Origin: Bacillota bacterium
Lineage (GTDB): Bacteria; Bacillota; Clostridia; Lachnospirales; Lachnospiraceae
Length of the DNA: 64,000 nt
NCBI GenBank assembly: GCA_023409535.1
Contig: JAEYGZ010000027.1
Span: forward strand, 310,001 to 374,000
Direction: 5' to 3'
A program made the translations under genes and the position numbers. This document shows, in pieces, positions 1 to 9,246 of this stretch. Position 1 is the stretch's first letter. Each line of letters starts with the position of its first letter. The notes under the pieces are model-generated. The model made no database searches and was not told the DNA's origin. It worked only from the letters and a program-made list of their open reading frames with translations.

Positions 1-1
1 C

Positions 2-2017
2 CTGACAATGGATCTCGAACAAGAGAAAGACAGAGACTACCGGCCCTCTGAGATATTTTTATCAGAGACTTTCTTAAATCTTCAGGAGGAGGATACCTGG
101 TATCAGACAAAGAAGGACTTTATTGATTCCTTTAATGTTATATTACAGCAATGGTATGATGATTTTTTTCCTCATATAGTAGACCAATACCCTTTCTTTG
201 AATATTACATCATTAACCAAAAAACAGGGGAAGAACGTTCCAATTCCCATATTGACCGGCTATTATCGGATACCGAGGAAGCACAGGAAATAAAAAGCGA
301 GTACCCATTTTATATTATTTTTCAATACGATGCGGATGGAAAGCTTCAAATTCCTGATTATACAGGCTTTCGTAAGGAAAAAATTGATGAGCTTTTGCTG
401 CGGGAGCGGGATATGGAGATTTTTGAGGACGGCCTCAATAATTTATACTTAAACCAAATTCTGAAACCGGCAAATACAACAATAATCTATGCATCACAGG
501 CTGAGGAGTTTTACGTCAGTGAGGGATACCAGTACAGCTATGTGTGGAATCCGATCCGGAATTTTGGCAAGGCTGGTTTTGGGAATATACTCGGAATTAC
601 TGCAGTGATTGTGGCGCTTCTGGCAGTGCTGCTGCCGTTGAACAAAAATTGGGGCATCGGACAGGGACCGGCTTCCCGCATTCCTTTGGAGCCTGTCGTA
701 TTGGGTATACTCTCCGGTGCATTTCTCTATGAAGGCTTATCCTCCATGGCCTATGAAACCGTATCCGGATATTTCCTGATGGATCCCGACCAGACTATAC
801 TTTCAGCAAGCATGATTCACGGTATGGATTATATCTTTAATTTCCTGGTATGGATCCTGGTCTATGGTGCAATCTTTGCCGCAGCCCTGTCTCTCAGGCA
901 GATCGTTATTCTTAAACCGGGACGTTACCTTAGGGAGAGAACGATTACGGGAGCCTTCCTTCGTTATTGTGTTAAGCTGATGAAAAAACTTTATACCAGC
1001 CTGAGCAATATTGATTTGACAGATAAGAGCAACAGAATAATTTTTAAAATTGTTATTGTGAATTTCCTCATCTTAGTACTTTTATGCAGCATTTGGTTTT
1101 TTGGGATTGCCATTCTGATCCCCTATAGTATCATCTTATATTTTATATTAAAAAGGTATTCGGATGATATCAAGAGAAATTACGCAATTCTTCTGGGTGC
1201 CACCAGTAAGATGGCTGATGGTAATCTGGAGGTTGAGATTGAAGAGAATGTAGGCGTATTTAATCCGCTAAAGGGAGAGTTATTAAAGGTGCAGCATGGA
1301 TTTAAGAAGGCAGTGGAGGAAGAAATGAAGAGCCAGCGTATGAGAACGGATTTAATAACGAATGTCTCCCACGATTTAAAGACACCTTTGACTGCTATCA
1401 TCACCTATATCAATCTTCTGAAGGATGAGAATATTACGGAGGAAGAGCGAAGGTCCTATATTAATACTCTGGATCAGAAATCCCAGAGATTAAAGCACCT
1501 GATTGAGGACTTATTTGAAATGAGCAAGGCCTCCAGTGACAATGTGACGTTAAATTATGAGCAGATTGATCTTGGCAACCTGATCAAACAGGTAGCACTG
1601 GAGCTTACGGATAAACTGGAGCAGGCCCGGGTGGAGCTGAAGATGCATCTGCCCGAGGAGAAGGTAGTTCTGTCACTTGACAGCGAGAAAACCTATCGTA
1701 TCTTTGAGAATCTGATGGTCAATATCACAAAATACGCATTGCCTCATTCCAGAGCATATATTGACCTGGAGGCAGCAGAGGATAAGGTTGTGGTAGTTCT
1801 TAAGAATATATCGGAGCAGGAGCTGACCTTTGATACCCAGGAGATTACCGAGCGGTTTGTCAGAGGAGATCTCTCCCGCAATACCGAGGGCTCGGGTCTG
1901 GGGCTTGCCATTGTAAAAAGCTTCGTGGAGTTACAGGACGGAAGCTTTAAGATACGGGTGGACGGAGACTTATTTAAAGCTGTGATTGTCTGGAACAGGG
2001 AAAAGCATCCCGGTTGA
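2..2017 (+). CDS. Sensor histidine kinase, 5' end cut by window edge
   Basis: Membrane sensor kinase of a two-component system. The frame is open to the first bases of the window; the first ATG is at 8 but no ribosome binding site can be checked and no leading membrane segment is present, so the N-terminus is probably missing. After about 190 residues that look extracytoplasmic come several hydrophobic segments (roughly residues 193-212, 228-250, 276-300 and 345-380). The dimerisation box VSHDLKTPLTAI carries the phospho-accepting His at residue 455 counted from the ATG, and the ATP-binding domain ends with GSGLGLAIVKSF. The response regulator is not in the window and probably lies upstream. 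Signal unknown. Confidence 0.85.
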   Translation: MTMDLEQEKDRDYRPSEIFLSETFLNLQEEDTWYQTKKDFIDSFNVILQQWYDDFFPHIVDQYPFFEYYIINQKTGEERSNSHIDRLLSDTEEAQEIKSEYPFYIIFQYDADGKLQIPDYTGFRKEKIDELLLRERDMEIFEDGLNNLYLNQILKPANTTIIYASQAEEFYVSEGYQYSYVWNPIRNFGKAGFGNILGITAVIVALLAVLLPLNKNWGIGQGPASRIPLEPVVLGILSGAFLYEGLSSMAYETVSGYFLMDPDQTILSASMIHGMDYIFNFLVWILVYGAIFAAALSLRQIVILKPGRYLRERTITGAFLRYCVKLMKKLYTSLSNIDLTDKSNRIIFKIVIVNFLILVLLCSIWFFGIAILIPYSIILYFILKRYSDDIKRNYAILLGATSKMADGNLEVEIEENVGVFNPLKGELLKVQHGFKKAVEEEMKSQRMRTDLITNVSHDLKTPLTAIITYINLLKDENITEEERRSYINTLDQKSQRLKHLIEDLFEMSKASSDNVTLNYEQIDLGNLIKQVALELTDKLEQARVELKMHLPEEKVVLSLDSEKTYRIFENLMVNITKYALPHSRAYIDLEAAEDKVVVVLKNISEQELTFDTQEITERFVRGDLSRNTEGSGLGLAIVKSFVELQDGSFKIRVDGDLFKAVIVWNREKHPG

Positions 2018-2076
2018 CAGGACTATCTTAGTTTCCGCACACAAGCTGGAAGATAGACAGTCCGATCAGCCGGGAT
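2007..2076 (+). terminator. Imperfect hairpin at the end of the kinase gene
   Basis: The arms ATCCCGGTTGA and TCAGCCGGGAT enclose a second imperfect arm pair (GGACTATCTT / AAGATAGACAGTCC). The stem overlaps the stop codon and is followed only by AATATTT, so it is a weak intrinsic terminator at best. Confidence 0.4.
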
Positions 2077-2110
2077 AATATTTAGCACACTTGAGTTATC
2101 AATTTACGAC

Positions 2111-2602
2111 CTAACGCTGGTGATGATTAATCTTCTCCAGAATATGATACAGCGGCCGGAATAAGATCAATGCAACAACAAAATTACCGGCGCCGTGCAG
2201 GAGATCAAAGGGTATTCCCTGAACCCAGTAGGCAAATCCGGACGGAATACCGCCGGTAATAAAATATGGAATAGAGCATAGTGCACCGAAGCTAAGTCCG
2301 TAAGCACCTGAAATAGCCGCCCAGAACAATGTTGACTTTATCCTGTGAAGCAGCATGGCAAGGATAAATAATACTGCCCAAACATACAGATAATTAATCC
2401 ACCACAGTCCGATACCGTAGATCAATCCCTCCAAAGCAACGAAGACATAGGTTATGATGAATGCCTTCCATCGAAAGATCAGGGTGAACAGGAGGATGCA
2501 TAAAGATACCAATTCAATGTTCGGGAGGAAGCTTAAGGCCACCTGAAGTGCAACCAAGATAGCACTTAGCATTCCGATGATTGCAATATCCTTGATCCGC
2601 AT
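2111..2602 (-). CDS. ECF transporter S component, probably for cobalamin
   Basis: Small multi-pass membrane protein of about 163 residues, typical of substrate-binding S components of energy-coupling factor importers. It opens with a short charged stretch (MRIKDIAIIG) and then five to six hydrophobic segments. It needs the shared EcfA/EcfA'/EcfT module, which is not in this window. The start at 2602 is preferred because GAGG lies 5 bases upstream; an ATG at 2635 would add 11 residues but has a poor binding site. It follows the DUF4430 gene closely and shares its cobalamin riboswitch, which is the main evidence for the substrate. The family alone does not fix the ligand. Confidence 0.75.
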   Translation of the reverse strand: MRIKDIAIIGMLSAILVALQVALSFLPNIELVSLCILLFTLIFRWKAFIITYVFVALEGLIYGIGLWWINYLYVWAVLFILAMLLHRIKSTLFWAAISGAYGLSFGALCSIPYFITGGIPSGFAYWVQGIPFDLLHGAGNFVVALILFRPLYHILEKINHHQR

Positions 2603-2642
2603 AGATGCCTCATTTCTTGAATAAAGTTGATTCATGGCAGGT

Positions 2643-3047
2643 TTAGTATCCTACGGTCAGCGTGATCTCATATTGATCACCATCGGCGATGGCTATGGTG
2701 TCTACACCGTTATTCACCTGTTCGCCGCCCTTGGTGATACACCACCATTCCTGGTTGGTGCCATTTGCCACGTGGCCGTTTACTTCACTGATGAAGAGAC
2801 CGTATTCTTTTTCTGTGCCTTTCACCAGCTCTGCTTCTTCTAATGCCTGGCGAAGATACTCTGCATCGGTATGCAGGGTAAATTCCTTGGTCTCCTCCTC
2901 AGGAATAACCACTTCTATACCGATTTCCTTTGCACCTTCCACCGGCTTCGGCTTAAACTGATTATAAACCAGCGCCATTGCGATGGCAACCAGTACAACA
3001 GCTGCGATGGCAATGAGGGATTTCTTTAAATTCTTGTTTTGCTTCAT
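2643..3047 (-). CDS. Membrane-anchored DUF4430 (transcobalamin-like) protein
   Basis: 134 residues: a Lys-rich N-terminus, one hydrophobic anchor (LIAIAAVVLVAIAMALVY), a short linker and a DUF4430 domain with the hallmarks DAEYLRQAL, a central YGLFISEVNG, then EWWC and a final GDQYEITLTVGY. DUF4430 resembles the C-terminal domain of transcobalamin/intrinsic factor. A surface cobalamin-capturing role alongside the downstream S component is inferred from this and from the riboswitch upstream. The start at 3047 has a strong AAAGGAG site; an ATG at 3095 would place 16 extra residues before the anchor and lacks a good site. Confidence 0.75.
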   Translation of the reverse strand: MKQNKNLKKSLIAIAAVVLVAIAMALVYNQFKPKPVEGAKEIGIEVVIPEEETKEFTLHTDAEYLRQALEEAELVKGTEKEYGLFISEVNGHVANGTNQEWWCITKGGEQVNNGVDTIAIADGDQYEITLTVGY

Positions 3048-3169
3048 GTTATCTTTTCTCCTTTTTTGAGTAATAAAAAAATCCTTTACCCACAAACAGG
3101 AAAAAGGACAATAAAAATAGACTGCAAAGCAGCTGTTTTATTGCACCTTTGTCCAAACCTCGTGGAGCG

Positions 3170-3370
3170 TCCGGTACTGAGATAAGCAGGTTTTCTGACT
3201 TAAGGATCCTAATCCGCTTCGGATCTTCCCGGTGCCTTATTGCCGATGCCAAATTCATCTGCGTTAAGATACCAGTGATCTGTTACAAGGCAGTGCCTTG
3301 CCGAACCGGACTCCCCTATTACAGCGGCGAGACCGTACAGGCTTTGAACCTGTTTCCCTATTATGTTGAA
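3170..3370 (-). ncRNA. Cobalamin riboswitch
   Basis: Read on the minus strand, the leader contains AACAGGTTCAAAGCCTG, GCCGCTGTAAT followed by GGGAGTC, a GGATCCGAAGC-like arm, and the hallmark GTCAGAAAACCTGC near the 3' end. These are in the order expected for the class of adenosylcobalamin aptamers. A GCACC in the aptamer can pair with GGTGC about 60 bases further on, offering an expression platform before the DUF4430 ribosome binding site. It should repress the DUF4430/S-component pair when B12 is plentiful. The outer boundaries are approximate. Confidence 0.85.
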
Positions 3371-3543
3371 TAGTATTAGTATTCAACCACTTACATCATA
3401 ATAATCACTTGATTATAGGGAGAGTATAGCATCACAGGATGGGGGTGTCAACCGAAAGAAAATATTTGATATTTTATATGGTTATGCTATAATTATTAGC
3501 TAAAGGGTACACCTATGAATTAGATTAAGGAGTAGAAAGAAAC

Positions 3544-4602
3544 ATGAAGATAACACAGAAATCATTTGGAAAAACCGCGCGGGGGGAAGAGGCAACACTC
3601 TATACCGTTACCAATGGAAACGGAGTGAAGGTTTCCTTTACCGATTACGGTGCAAATATCGTAAGTATTATCGCGCCGGATGCAAAGGGAAACATGGCCG
3701 ATGTAAACTTAGGCTTTGAAAATATCGCAGGTTATGAGGAGAACGGTCCCGGCTTTGGATCCTTTATCGGCAGGCATGCAAACCGTATCGGTGATGCGAA
3801 GTTTGAACTGGGCGGTAAGGTTTATGAACTTGAGAAGAACGACGGTAAGAATAATCTGCACGGTGGTTTTACCGGTTATAATAAATTTATGTATGAAACT
3901 GAGGTTTATGAGGATGAGGACATCGCAAGTATCGAATTCTCAAGACTCAGCCCTCATATGGAGCAGGGTTTCCCGGGCAATCTGGATATTACGGTTACCT
4001 ACAGCTTAACGGAAGGCAATGAATTAGTAATTGAATATATGGCGGTATCCGATCGTGATACCATTGTTAACCTGACGAACCATTCCTACTTTAACCTGTC
4101 AGGACATGACAGTGGTTCTGTCCTTAATCATAAGGTATGGATAAAGGCAAATCAGTTTACCCCTACGACAGAGGATTTAATCCCTACCGGCGAATTAAGG
4201 GATGTTACAGGGACACCCATGGATTTTAGAACTTTAAAGACACTCGGTCAGGACATTGCTTCCAATTATGAGCCTTTGGTAATTGCCGGCGGATATGATC
4301 ATAATTATGTGCTTGATACAAGCGGTACCCAGGTGGAGAAGGCTGCAGAGCTGGTAGAAGAGAAGAGCGGAAGAAAGATGGAGGTATTTACGGACCTTCC
4401 CGGAATACAGCTGTATACCGCTAATTTCTTGAAGCCTGTTAATAACAGCAAGGGCGGAGCAGTATATGAAAAAAGAGGCGCGGTTTGCTTTGAGACTCAG
4501 TACTTCCCCAACTCCTGTAATATCAAGAATTTTCCTTCCTGTGCGCTGAAGGCGGGCAAGGAATTTAATACGGTAACAATATATAAGTTTTCAACAATAT
4601 AA
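3544..4602 (+). CDS. galM: Aldose 1-epimerase (mutarotase)
   Basis: Cytoplasmic enzyme interconverting alpha and beta anomers of aldoses such as galactose and glucose. At 352 residues it has the normal family length. Recognisable blocks are FGSFIGRHANRIGDAKF near residue 75, NLHGG near residue 107, LTNHSYFNLSG carrying the catalytic His near residue 180, GGYDHNYVLD, and FETQYFPNS with the catalytic Glu near the C-terminus. The start has a clear AAGGAG site. It stands alone between a divergent riboswitch unit and convergent upp, so it is probably monocistronic. Confidence 0.95.
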   Translation: MKITQKSFGKTARGEEATLYTVTNGNGVKVSFTDYGANIVSIIAPDAKGNMADVNLGFENIAGYEENGPGFGSFIGRHANRIGDAKFELGGKVYELEKNDGKNNLHGGFTGYNKFMYETEVYEDEDIASIEFSRLSPHMEQGFPGNLDITVTYSLTEGNELVIEYMAVSDRDTIVNLTNHSYFNLSGHDSGSVLNHKVWIKANQFTPTTEDLIPTGELRDVTGTPMDFRTLKTLGQDIASNYEPLVIAGGYDHNYVLDTSGTQVEKAAELVEEKSGRKMEVFTDLPGIQLYTANFLKPVNNSKGGAVYEKRGAVCFETQYFPNSCNIKNFPSCALKAGKEFNTVTIYKFSTI

Positions 4603-4614
4603 TATTGTTATAAA

Positions 4615-4695
4615 GGAGCTGTTGCAAAATAATTGCAATAATACAGGCAGGTCCATGATCTCTCTGTATTATTGCAATTGTTATGCAGCAGCTCC
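4615..4695 (+). terminator. Long inverted repeat after galM
   Basis: Nested arms GGAGCTGTTGC/GCAGCAGCTCC and AATTGCAATAATACAG/CTGTATTATTGCAATT form a stem of roughly 30 pairs. The following bases are CTCTTTAC, so it could end galM transcription from the plus strand. The stem is unusually long for a terminator. Confidence 0.55.
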
Positions 4696-4760
4696 CTCTT
4701 TACAGTTTAAAAAGGAATAGAGTGAATAGCTGACACAAAATCATAGGATAAATAAATATT

Positions 4761-4806
4761 ATACCCGGCATATCACCTCAGATTATCTGAAGCTTATGCC
4801 GGGTAT
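4761..4806 (-). terminator. Intrinsic terminator of upp
   Basis: Perfect arms ATACCCGGCAT and ATGCCGGGTAT, with an AT-rich tail on the minus-strand side (AATATTTATTT), 40 bases beyond the upp stop codon. Confidence 0.75.
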
Positions 4807-4845
4807 CTTAAAATATCTTTATTTAAATACAGACGGAAGGGTTCT

Positions 4846-5475
4846 TCATTTTGTTCCGTAGATTCTGTCGCCGGCATCACCAAGTCCGGGAAGAATATAC
4901 CCATGCTCATTCAGTCTTTCATCCAGGTTACCGATATAGATGTCAACATCAGGATGAGCTTTGCTTAAACGATCCACACCCTCAGGAGCGGCGATGAGAC
5001 ACAGGAAGTGAATCTTTGAAATACCTCTTTTCTTCAGCATGTCAATTGCAGCCACTGCGGAACCGCCGGTTGCAAGCATCGGGTCAACAACAAAGATTTC
5101 ACGCTCGGCAGCATCGGATGGAAGCTTACAGAAATATTCCACCGGTTCTAAGGTTGTCTCATTACGATATAAACCAATATGACCCACCTTTGCATTGGGT
5201 ATCAGATTAAGAATACCATCAGCCATATGAAGTCCGGCTCTAAGGATGGGAACGATGCACAGCTTCTTGCCCTCGATTTCCTTTGCAATTGTCTTAACCA
5301 GCGGTGTCTCGATTTCTATGTCGGCAAGAGGAAGCTTTCTGGTTGCTTCATAACAGATCAGCATGGCAACCTCAGATACAAGGTCCCTAAACTCCTTCGT
5401 TGATGTGGCTTTCCTTCTCATAATTCCCAACTTATGTTGAATTAAGGGATGATCCATGATGGTTACAGTTGACAT
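4846..5475 (-). CDS. upp: Uracil phosphoribosyltransferase
   Basis: Salvage enzyme converting uracil and PRPP to UMP in the cytoplasm. The protein has 209 residues, the usual length. The PRPP-binding loop is [14 protein letters not shown] around residues 128-141, with upstream [13 protein letters not shown] and the C-terminal [13 protein letters not shown] that closes over uracil. AGGAGG lies 7 bases before the ATG. It is a single-gene unit with its own terminator. Confidence 0.97.
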   Translation of the reverse strand: MSTVTIMDHPLIQHKLGIMRRKATSTKEFRDLVSEVAMLICYEATRKLPLADIEIETPLVKTIAKEIEGKKLCIVPILRAGLHMADGILNLIPNAKVGHIGLYRNETTLEPVEYFCKLPSDAAEREIFVVDPMLATGGSAVAAIDMLKKRGISKIHFLCLIAAPEGVDRLSKAHPDVDIYIGNLDERLNEHGYILPGLGDAGDRIYGTK

Positions 5476-6205
5476 TCTATTACCTCCTGAGTATTTGTTA
5501 TTAAATTTCTACCGATCATTATAACAAATAATCAGGGTATATTAAAGGATAAATTTCATTATTTTCAAATATTCTGACAGGGTTTTCCCAGAGATATCAT
5601 GATTTTCCATTTGTTGAGATTTATTATGGTGATATTTGTATGAGCTTAGAAATAGGAATATGAACAAAGAATTTGCCGCACCATATATTATATCAAGAAT
5701 AGAAAAATTGTTCCCATTCTCAAAAGAGATAAACGGCGGCTATAAAAAGAGGAGAAGCCCGGTAGAGGGGGGAGGGTAGCTGCCGGGCTTATTTTATGAA
5801 AAAAATTATCTTGTAAGCAATATTAAATTAATTTGAAACTTCATAAGCTAATCTCTTAACTTGTTTTTTATTATAAAAGACATATATGTTTTTTGTATGG
5901 ATATATTATGAACATTCTGTTAATATTTCGACTGAAATCGAAATATATCGAAAGGTGTAAATTGAATGGAATAGTTACATTAGGAATAAGTGTCAGTAAT
6001 TGCAGAGGTTTATTTTGTGTCCGCAGCGAATAATAGTATTATAAGAATTTGATACTTATTTCAAATGCGATTATTGATAAACATTTGCACAGAGGATTGC
6101 ATGCGACAGGATATGCATTTTTTATCTGGACAATTTTGTAGGAATATGTTATAAAAATCAGAAGGAAAGATAACCCTGATGCCAAGACTGAGAGTAGGTG
6201 ATGAT
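5476..6205. other. Gap of about 700 bases without a convincing gene
   Basis: AT-rich stretch between divergently oriented upp and a small membrane protein gene. It contains one GC-rich hairpin (listed separately). A 39-codon reading frame (5660-5779, plus strand, MNKEFAAPYIISRI...) ends inside that hairpin and has only a poor GGAAT site 3 bases before its ATG, so I do not call it. The rest shows no coding signal or RNA motif I recognise. Confidence 0.5.
5755..5790 (+). terminator. GC-rich hairpin with T-rich tail in gene-free stretch
   Basis: AAGCCCGGTAG and CTGCCGGGCTT pair around a purine-rich loop (AGGGGGGAGGG), followed by ATTTTATG. It looks like an intrinsic terminator on the plus strand although no annotated plus-strand gene precedes it, which hints at a short untranslated or attenuated transcript. 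Confidence 0.5.
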
Positions 6206-6661
6206 ATGTCAAACGTTTTTAAAAAATTAATCAGCAAAGAAATGGGTGAAGTAAATTACCACCGCTATTTTTCCTTTGTTAAAAAGAACCTTGAAACAAA
6301 AATGAGTGATAGTCAGTTGATTTATAATGATATGTATGAAAAGTTGAAGTATAGAGATTTAAAAGCCATTACCAAAATGCATAATCGTTTGAATGATACC
6401 ATGGTACTTGCCTTTCGAATAAGTAAGAACTTCTTTTTCGCCTTCGTTTTTTATCTGGCAGCATCTATTTTTATCATTGCAAGGATTCATCAGCCGGAGC
6501 TTGTAATCATTGCACTGGTTCTGATGAATTTGGCTTTTGTATATAAGGCATATGAATTTATCGCGAATAAATTTTGCTATATAGACGCTCAGATCATCCT
6601 TGTTTATAAAGCAGTTCTGGACCGTATTATCCTGAATGAACACAAAAGTATGCAGGAATAG
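6206..6661 (+). CDS. Small two-helix membrane protein of unknown function
   Basis: 151 residues, family not recognised. The N-terminal half is hydrophilic and rich in charged residues (a possible helical hairpin up to about residue 65). It is followed by two adjacent hydrophobic segments (FFFAFVFYLAASIFIIA and LVIIALVLMNLAFVYKAY) and a short cytoplasmic-looking tail. The ATG at 6206 is preceded by AGGTGAT; an ATG at 6179 would add nine residues and also has a passable AAGGAAAG further away. Nothing nearby indicates a role. Confidence 0.6.
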   Translation: MSNVFKKLISKEMGEVNYHRYFSFVKKNLETKMSDSQLIYNDMYEKLKYRDLKAITKMHNRLNDTMVLAFRISKNFFFAFVFYLAASIFIIARIHQPELVIIALVLMNLAFVYKAYEFIANKFCYIDAQIILVYKAVLDRIILNEHKSMQE

Positions 6662-6789
6662 AGCTTTTAATCGGCCCAAACTAATCCGAAGATGTATACA
6701 GGTTGGTTACGGCAGGAAAATGTGTTATACTTATGAGAATAAAAGCACGTTTATGCAGATTAAGATTACTGCTCAGAAATGGAGAAGCT

Positions 6790-7640
6790 ATGGAGAAGGA
6801 TGTAATCAGTATTTTGGAAACGGTTGATGTCGTGACGGGGGAACGCACAGTATTAAAGGAATTTATTTAATCGAAGCGCCCAATTGGCTTAATAATGGAA
6901 AGGAATTAATTTATAATTCCGGCGGACGTATTTATTCTTATCATATGGAGACCGGCAGCAGTATATTAATCGATACCGGCAATTGTATTCATTGTAATAA
7001 TGATCACGTCCTTTCACCGGATCATAAGCAGCTGGCTGTCAGCGATCATTCTCAGGATGGAAAATCGCGGATTTATACCCTTTCGATAGAAGGCGGTGTA
7101 CCGGCGTTGATTACGAGGAATGCTCCCAGCTATCTGCATGGCTGGTCTCCGGACGGAGCAACCCTGGCTTACTGTGCGGAATGTAATGGTGACTATGATA
7201 TCTATACGATTCCTGTACAGGGTGGGGAGGAGACAAGGTTGACCTTTGCGGCCGGCCTCGATGACGGTCCGGAATATTCTCCTGACGGCGGGTATATCTG
7301 GTTTAATTCCGTACGAAGCGGCCTGATGCAGCTATGGCGAATGAAGGCCGACGCAAGTGAGCAGACCCAGATGACCTTTGACGAGAATAACAGTTGGTTT
7401 GCGCACCTGTCGCCGGATGGCACAATGGTAGCATATATTACTTATCACAAAGGGGATGTTAATCCCGGAGATCACCCTGCCAATAAGAATGTGGAGATAC
7501 GTCTGATGCCTTCCCAGGGCGGCGAATATCGTACACTGGTGAAATTATTCGGCGGGCAGGGCACACTGAATGTCAACTCCTGGTCTCCTTGTGGAAAGAA
7601 GCTTGCATTTGTAAGCTACCGGTTGAAGGAGGAAAAATAA
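6790..7640 (+). pseudogene. TolB/PD40-type beta-propeller protein, broken by a frameshift
   Basis: The reading frame starts at 6790 ([20 protein letters not shown]...) and stops at 6868-6870. The continuation [19 protein letters not shown] is in another frame from about 6861 and runs without a break to 7640. One extra T in the TTT run near 6862-6864 would restore a single protein of about 283 residues. The body has several PD40/WD40-like repeats with the hallmark SPDG ([50 protein letters not shown]), as in TolB-like and oligogalacturonate-lyase-related propellers. It ends 3 bases before sdaAB. Whether the frameshift is biological or a sequencing error cannot be told from the sequence. Confidence 0.75.
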
Positions 7641-7643
7641 CAT

Positions 7644-8318
7644 ATGAATGTATTCGATATTATGGGACCGATTATGGTTGGCCCCTCCAGCTCCCATACC
7701 GCGGGGGCGGTGAGAATCGGATATACCGCAAGACAGCTTCTGAGGGAAGAAATCAAATCCGCGAAGCTGTATTTGCATGGCTCCTTTTTAGCAACAGGAA
7801 AAGGACATGGAACAGATAAAGCATTGATCGCGGGTTTGCTGGGCTTTAAACCTGATGATGAGCGTATTATTCACAGTTTCTCACTAGCCCTGGAGAAAGG
7901 AATGGAGTATTCCTTTGAGGGGATTGAATTAAAGGGTGCGCATCCGAACTCCGTATTACTTAAGCTCGAAGGGGTTCGCGGTGCTCACCTGGAGCTTGTG
8001 GCTTCCTCTATTGGCGGCGGCCTTATTGTAATTAATCAGATTGACGGAGTACAGGCAGATATTACAGCAAGCTATCCGACGCTGATCATTCATAACGTGG
8101 ACGAGCCGGGACATGTATCCCTGGTTGCGACAATACTTGGACAGCAGAAGGTAAATATTGCAACGATGCATATTTACAGGGATAAGCGGGGAGGAAATGC
8201 CGTTATGATAATCGAATGTGACCAGGAGGTTACCCCCGATACCATAACGATGCTTCGCAGTACCAGCGGCATAAAGAAGGTAACCTACCTGAGTATGGAG
8301 GAAGAGCATGAGTTTTAG
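7644..8318 (+). CDS. sdaAB: L-serine dehydratase, iron-sulfur-dependent, beta subunit
   Basis: Beta subunit of the oxygen-sensitive [4Fe-4S] L-serine ammonia-lyase that converts L-serine to pyruvate and ammonia. The start shows the family signature DIMGPIMVGPSSSHTAGAVRIG. The C-terminal third (from about residue 148, LIIHNVDEPGHVSLVATIL) is an ACT domain, the usual regulatory fold of this subunit. It overlaps the alpha-subunit gene by 11 bases, so the two are translationally coupled. It begins 3 bases after the frameshifted propeller gene. Confidence 0.95.
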   Translation: MNVFDIMGPIMVGPSSSHTAGAVRIGYTARQLLREEIKSAKLYLHGSFLATGKGHGTDKALIAGLLGFKPDDERIIHSFSLALEKGMEYSFEGIELKGAHPNSVLLKLEGVRGAHLELVASSIGGGLIVINQIDGVQADITASYPTLIIHNVDEPGHVSLVATILGQQKVNIATMHIYRDKRGGNAVMIIECDQEVTPDTITMLRSTSGIKKVTYLSMEEEHEF

Positions 8319-9183
8319 ATCTCTGGATGAAATCGTAAGTAAGTGCGATGAATATAAGAAGCCCTTCTGGAAGGTGGTTCTTGAGGATGATATGGAAGAA
8401 CGGATGGCAACCGCCGAGGAATCCATGAAGCTGATGGAGCGGCTATATCTGACGATGAAGAGCGCGGATGCGGCCTATGATGATAAGCTGATGTCTTCCA
8501 GCAGACTCGTAGGCCAGGATGGTGCCAGAATGAACCGCGCCCTGCGGGAAGGCAGGGCGTTAAGCGGTGACTTTATCGGCGAGGTAATAGCCAAGGCATT
8601 GAAAATGGGTGAATCCAATGCCTGTATGAAGAAGATTGTGGCGGCACCTACCGCTGGCTCCTGCGGGGTAATACCTGCAGTTTTGTTAACATATGAAGAA
8701 AAGAGCCAAGCATCCTTGGAGCGTATGGTGGAGGCCATGTATGTTGCCTCAGGTATTGGTGAGGTTATCGCAGAAAGGGCAACCCTGTCGGGTGCGGCAG
8801 GCGGATGCCAGGCAGAGATTGGCTCCGCCAGTGCAATGGCAGCAGGGGCACTTGCCTATCTTAACGGCGGTGACAATCTTAGCATCATCCATGCAGCGGC
8901 TATGGCGTTGAAAAACCTCCTGGGTCTGGTTTGTGATACTGTCGGCGGATTGGTTGAGGTCCCCTGCGTGAAGCGTAATGTGGTGGGAGCTGTGAATGCA
9001 ATAGCAAGTGCAGATATGGCTGTTGCGGGAATAGTAAGCAGAATACCGCCGGATGAGGTAATAGATGCCATGCGCGAGGTAGGTGAGGCATTGCCCAAAT
9101 CCCTTCGGGAAACAGGAGAAGGCGGTTTGGCCGCCACACCAACCGGACAGGAAGTTATGAGGCATTTATTGAAGGAAGAATAA
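8308..9183 (+). CDS. sdaAA: L-serine dehydratase, iron-sulfur-dependent, alpha subunit
   Basis: Catalytic subunit, 291 residues, normal length. Cluster-binding cysteines are expected in APTAGSCGVIPAVLLT (near residue 117), in the GLVCDTVGGLVEVPC segment and in the C-terminal region. The glycine-rich SGAAGGCQAEIGSASAMAAG is typical. Both subunits are present and intact, so an active enzyme feeding pyruvate metabolism is likely. A hairpin terminator follows at once, closing the operon. Confidence 0.96.
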   Translation: MSFRSLDEIVSKCDEYKKPFWKVVLEDDMEERMATAEESMKLMERLYLTMKSADAAYDDKLMSSSRLVGQDGARMNRALREGRALSGDFIGEVIAKALKMGESNACMKKIVAAPTAGSCGVIPAVLLTYEEKSQASLERMVEAMYVASGIGEVIAERATLSGAAGGCQAEIGSASAMAAGALAYLNGGDNLSIIHAAAMALKNLLGLVCDTVGGLVEVPCVKRNVVGAVNAIASADMAVAGIVSRIPPDEVIDAMREVGEALPKSLRETGEGGLAATPTGQEVMRHLLKEE

Positions 9184-9204
9184 CATAAAGAAAGTAATAA
9201 ATAG

Positions 9205-9246
9205 AAAGGCATGCTGTATTCTTATATCAATACAACATGCCTTTTC
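9205..9246 (+). terminator. Intrinsic terminator after sdaAA
   Basis: AAAGGCATGCTGTATT pairs with AATACAACATGCCTTTT with one mismatch, followed by T-rich CTTTTCC. It lies about 20 bases after the stop codon. Confidence 0.8.

Noticed and set aside
5660..5779. 39-codon frame MNKEFAAPYIISRI...
   Set aside because: Weak ribosome binding site too close to the ATG, and its end lies in a terminator-like stem.
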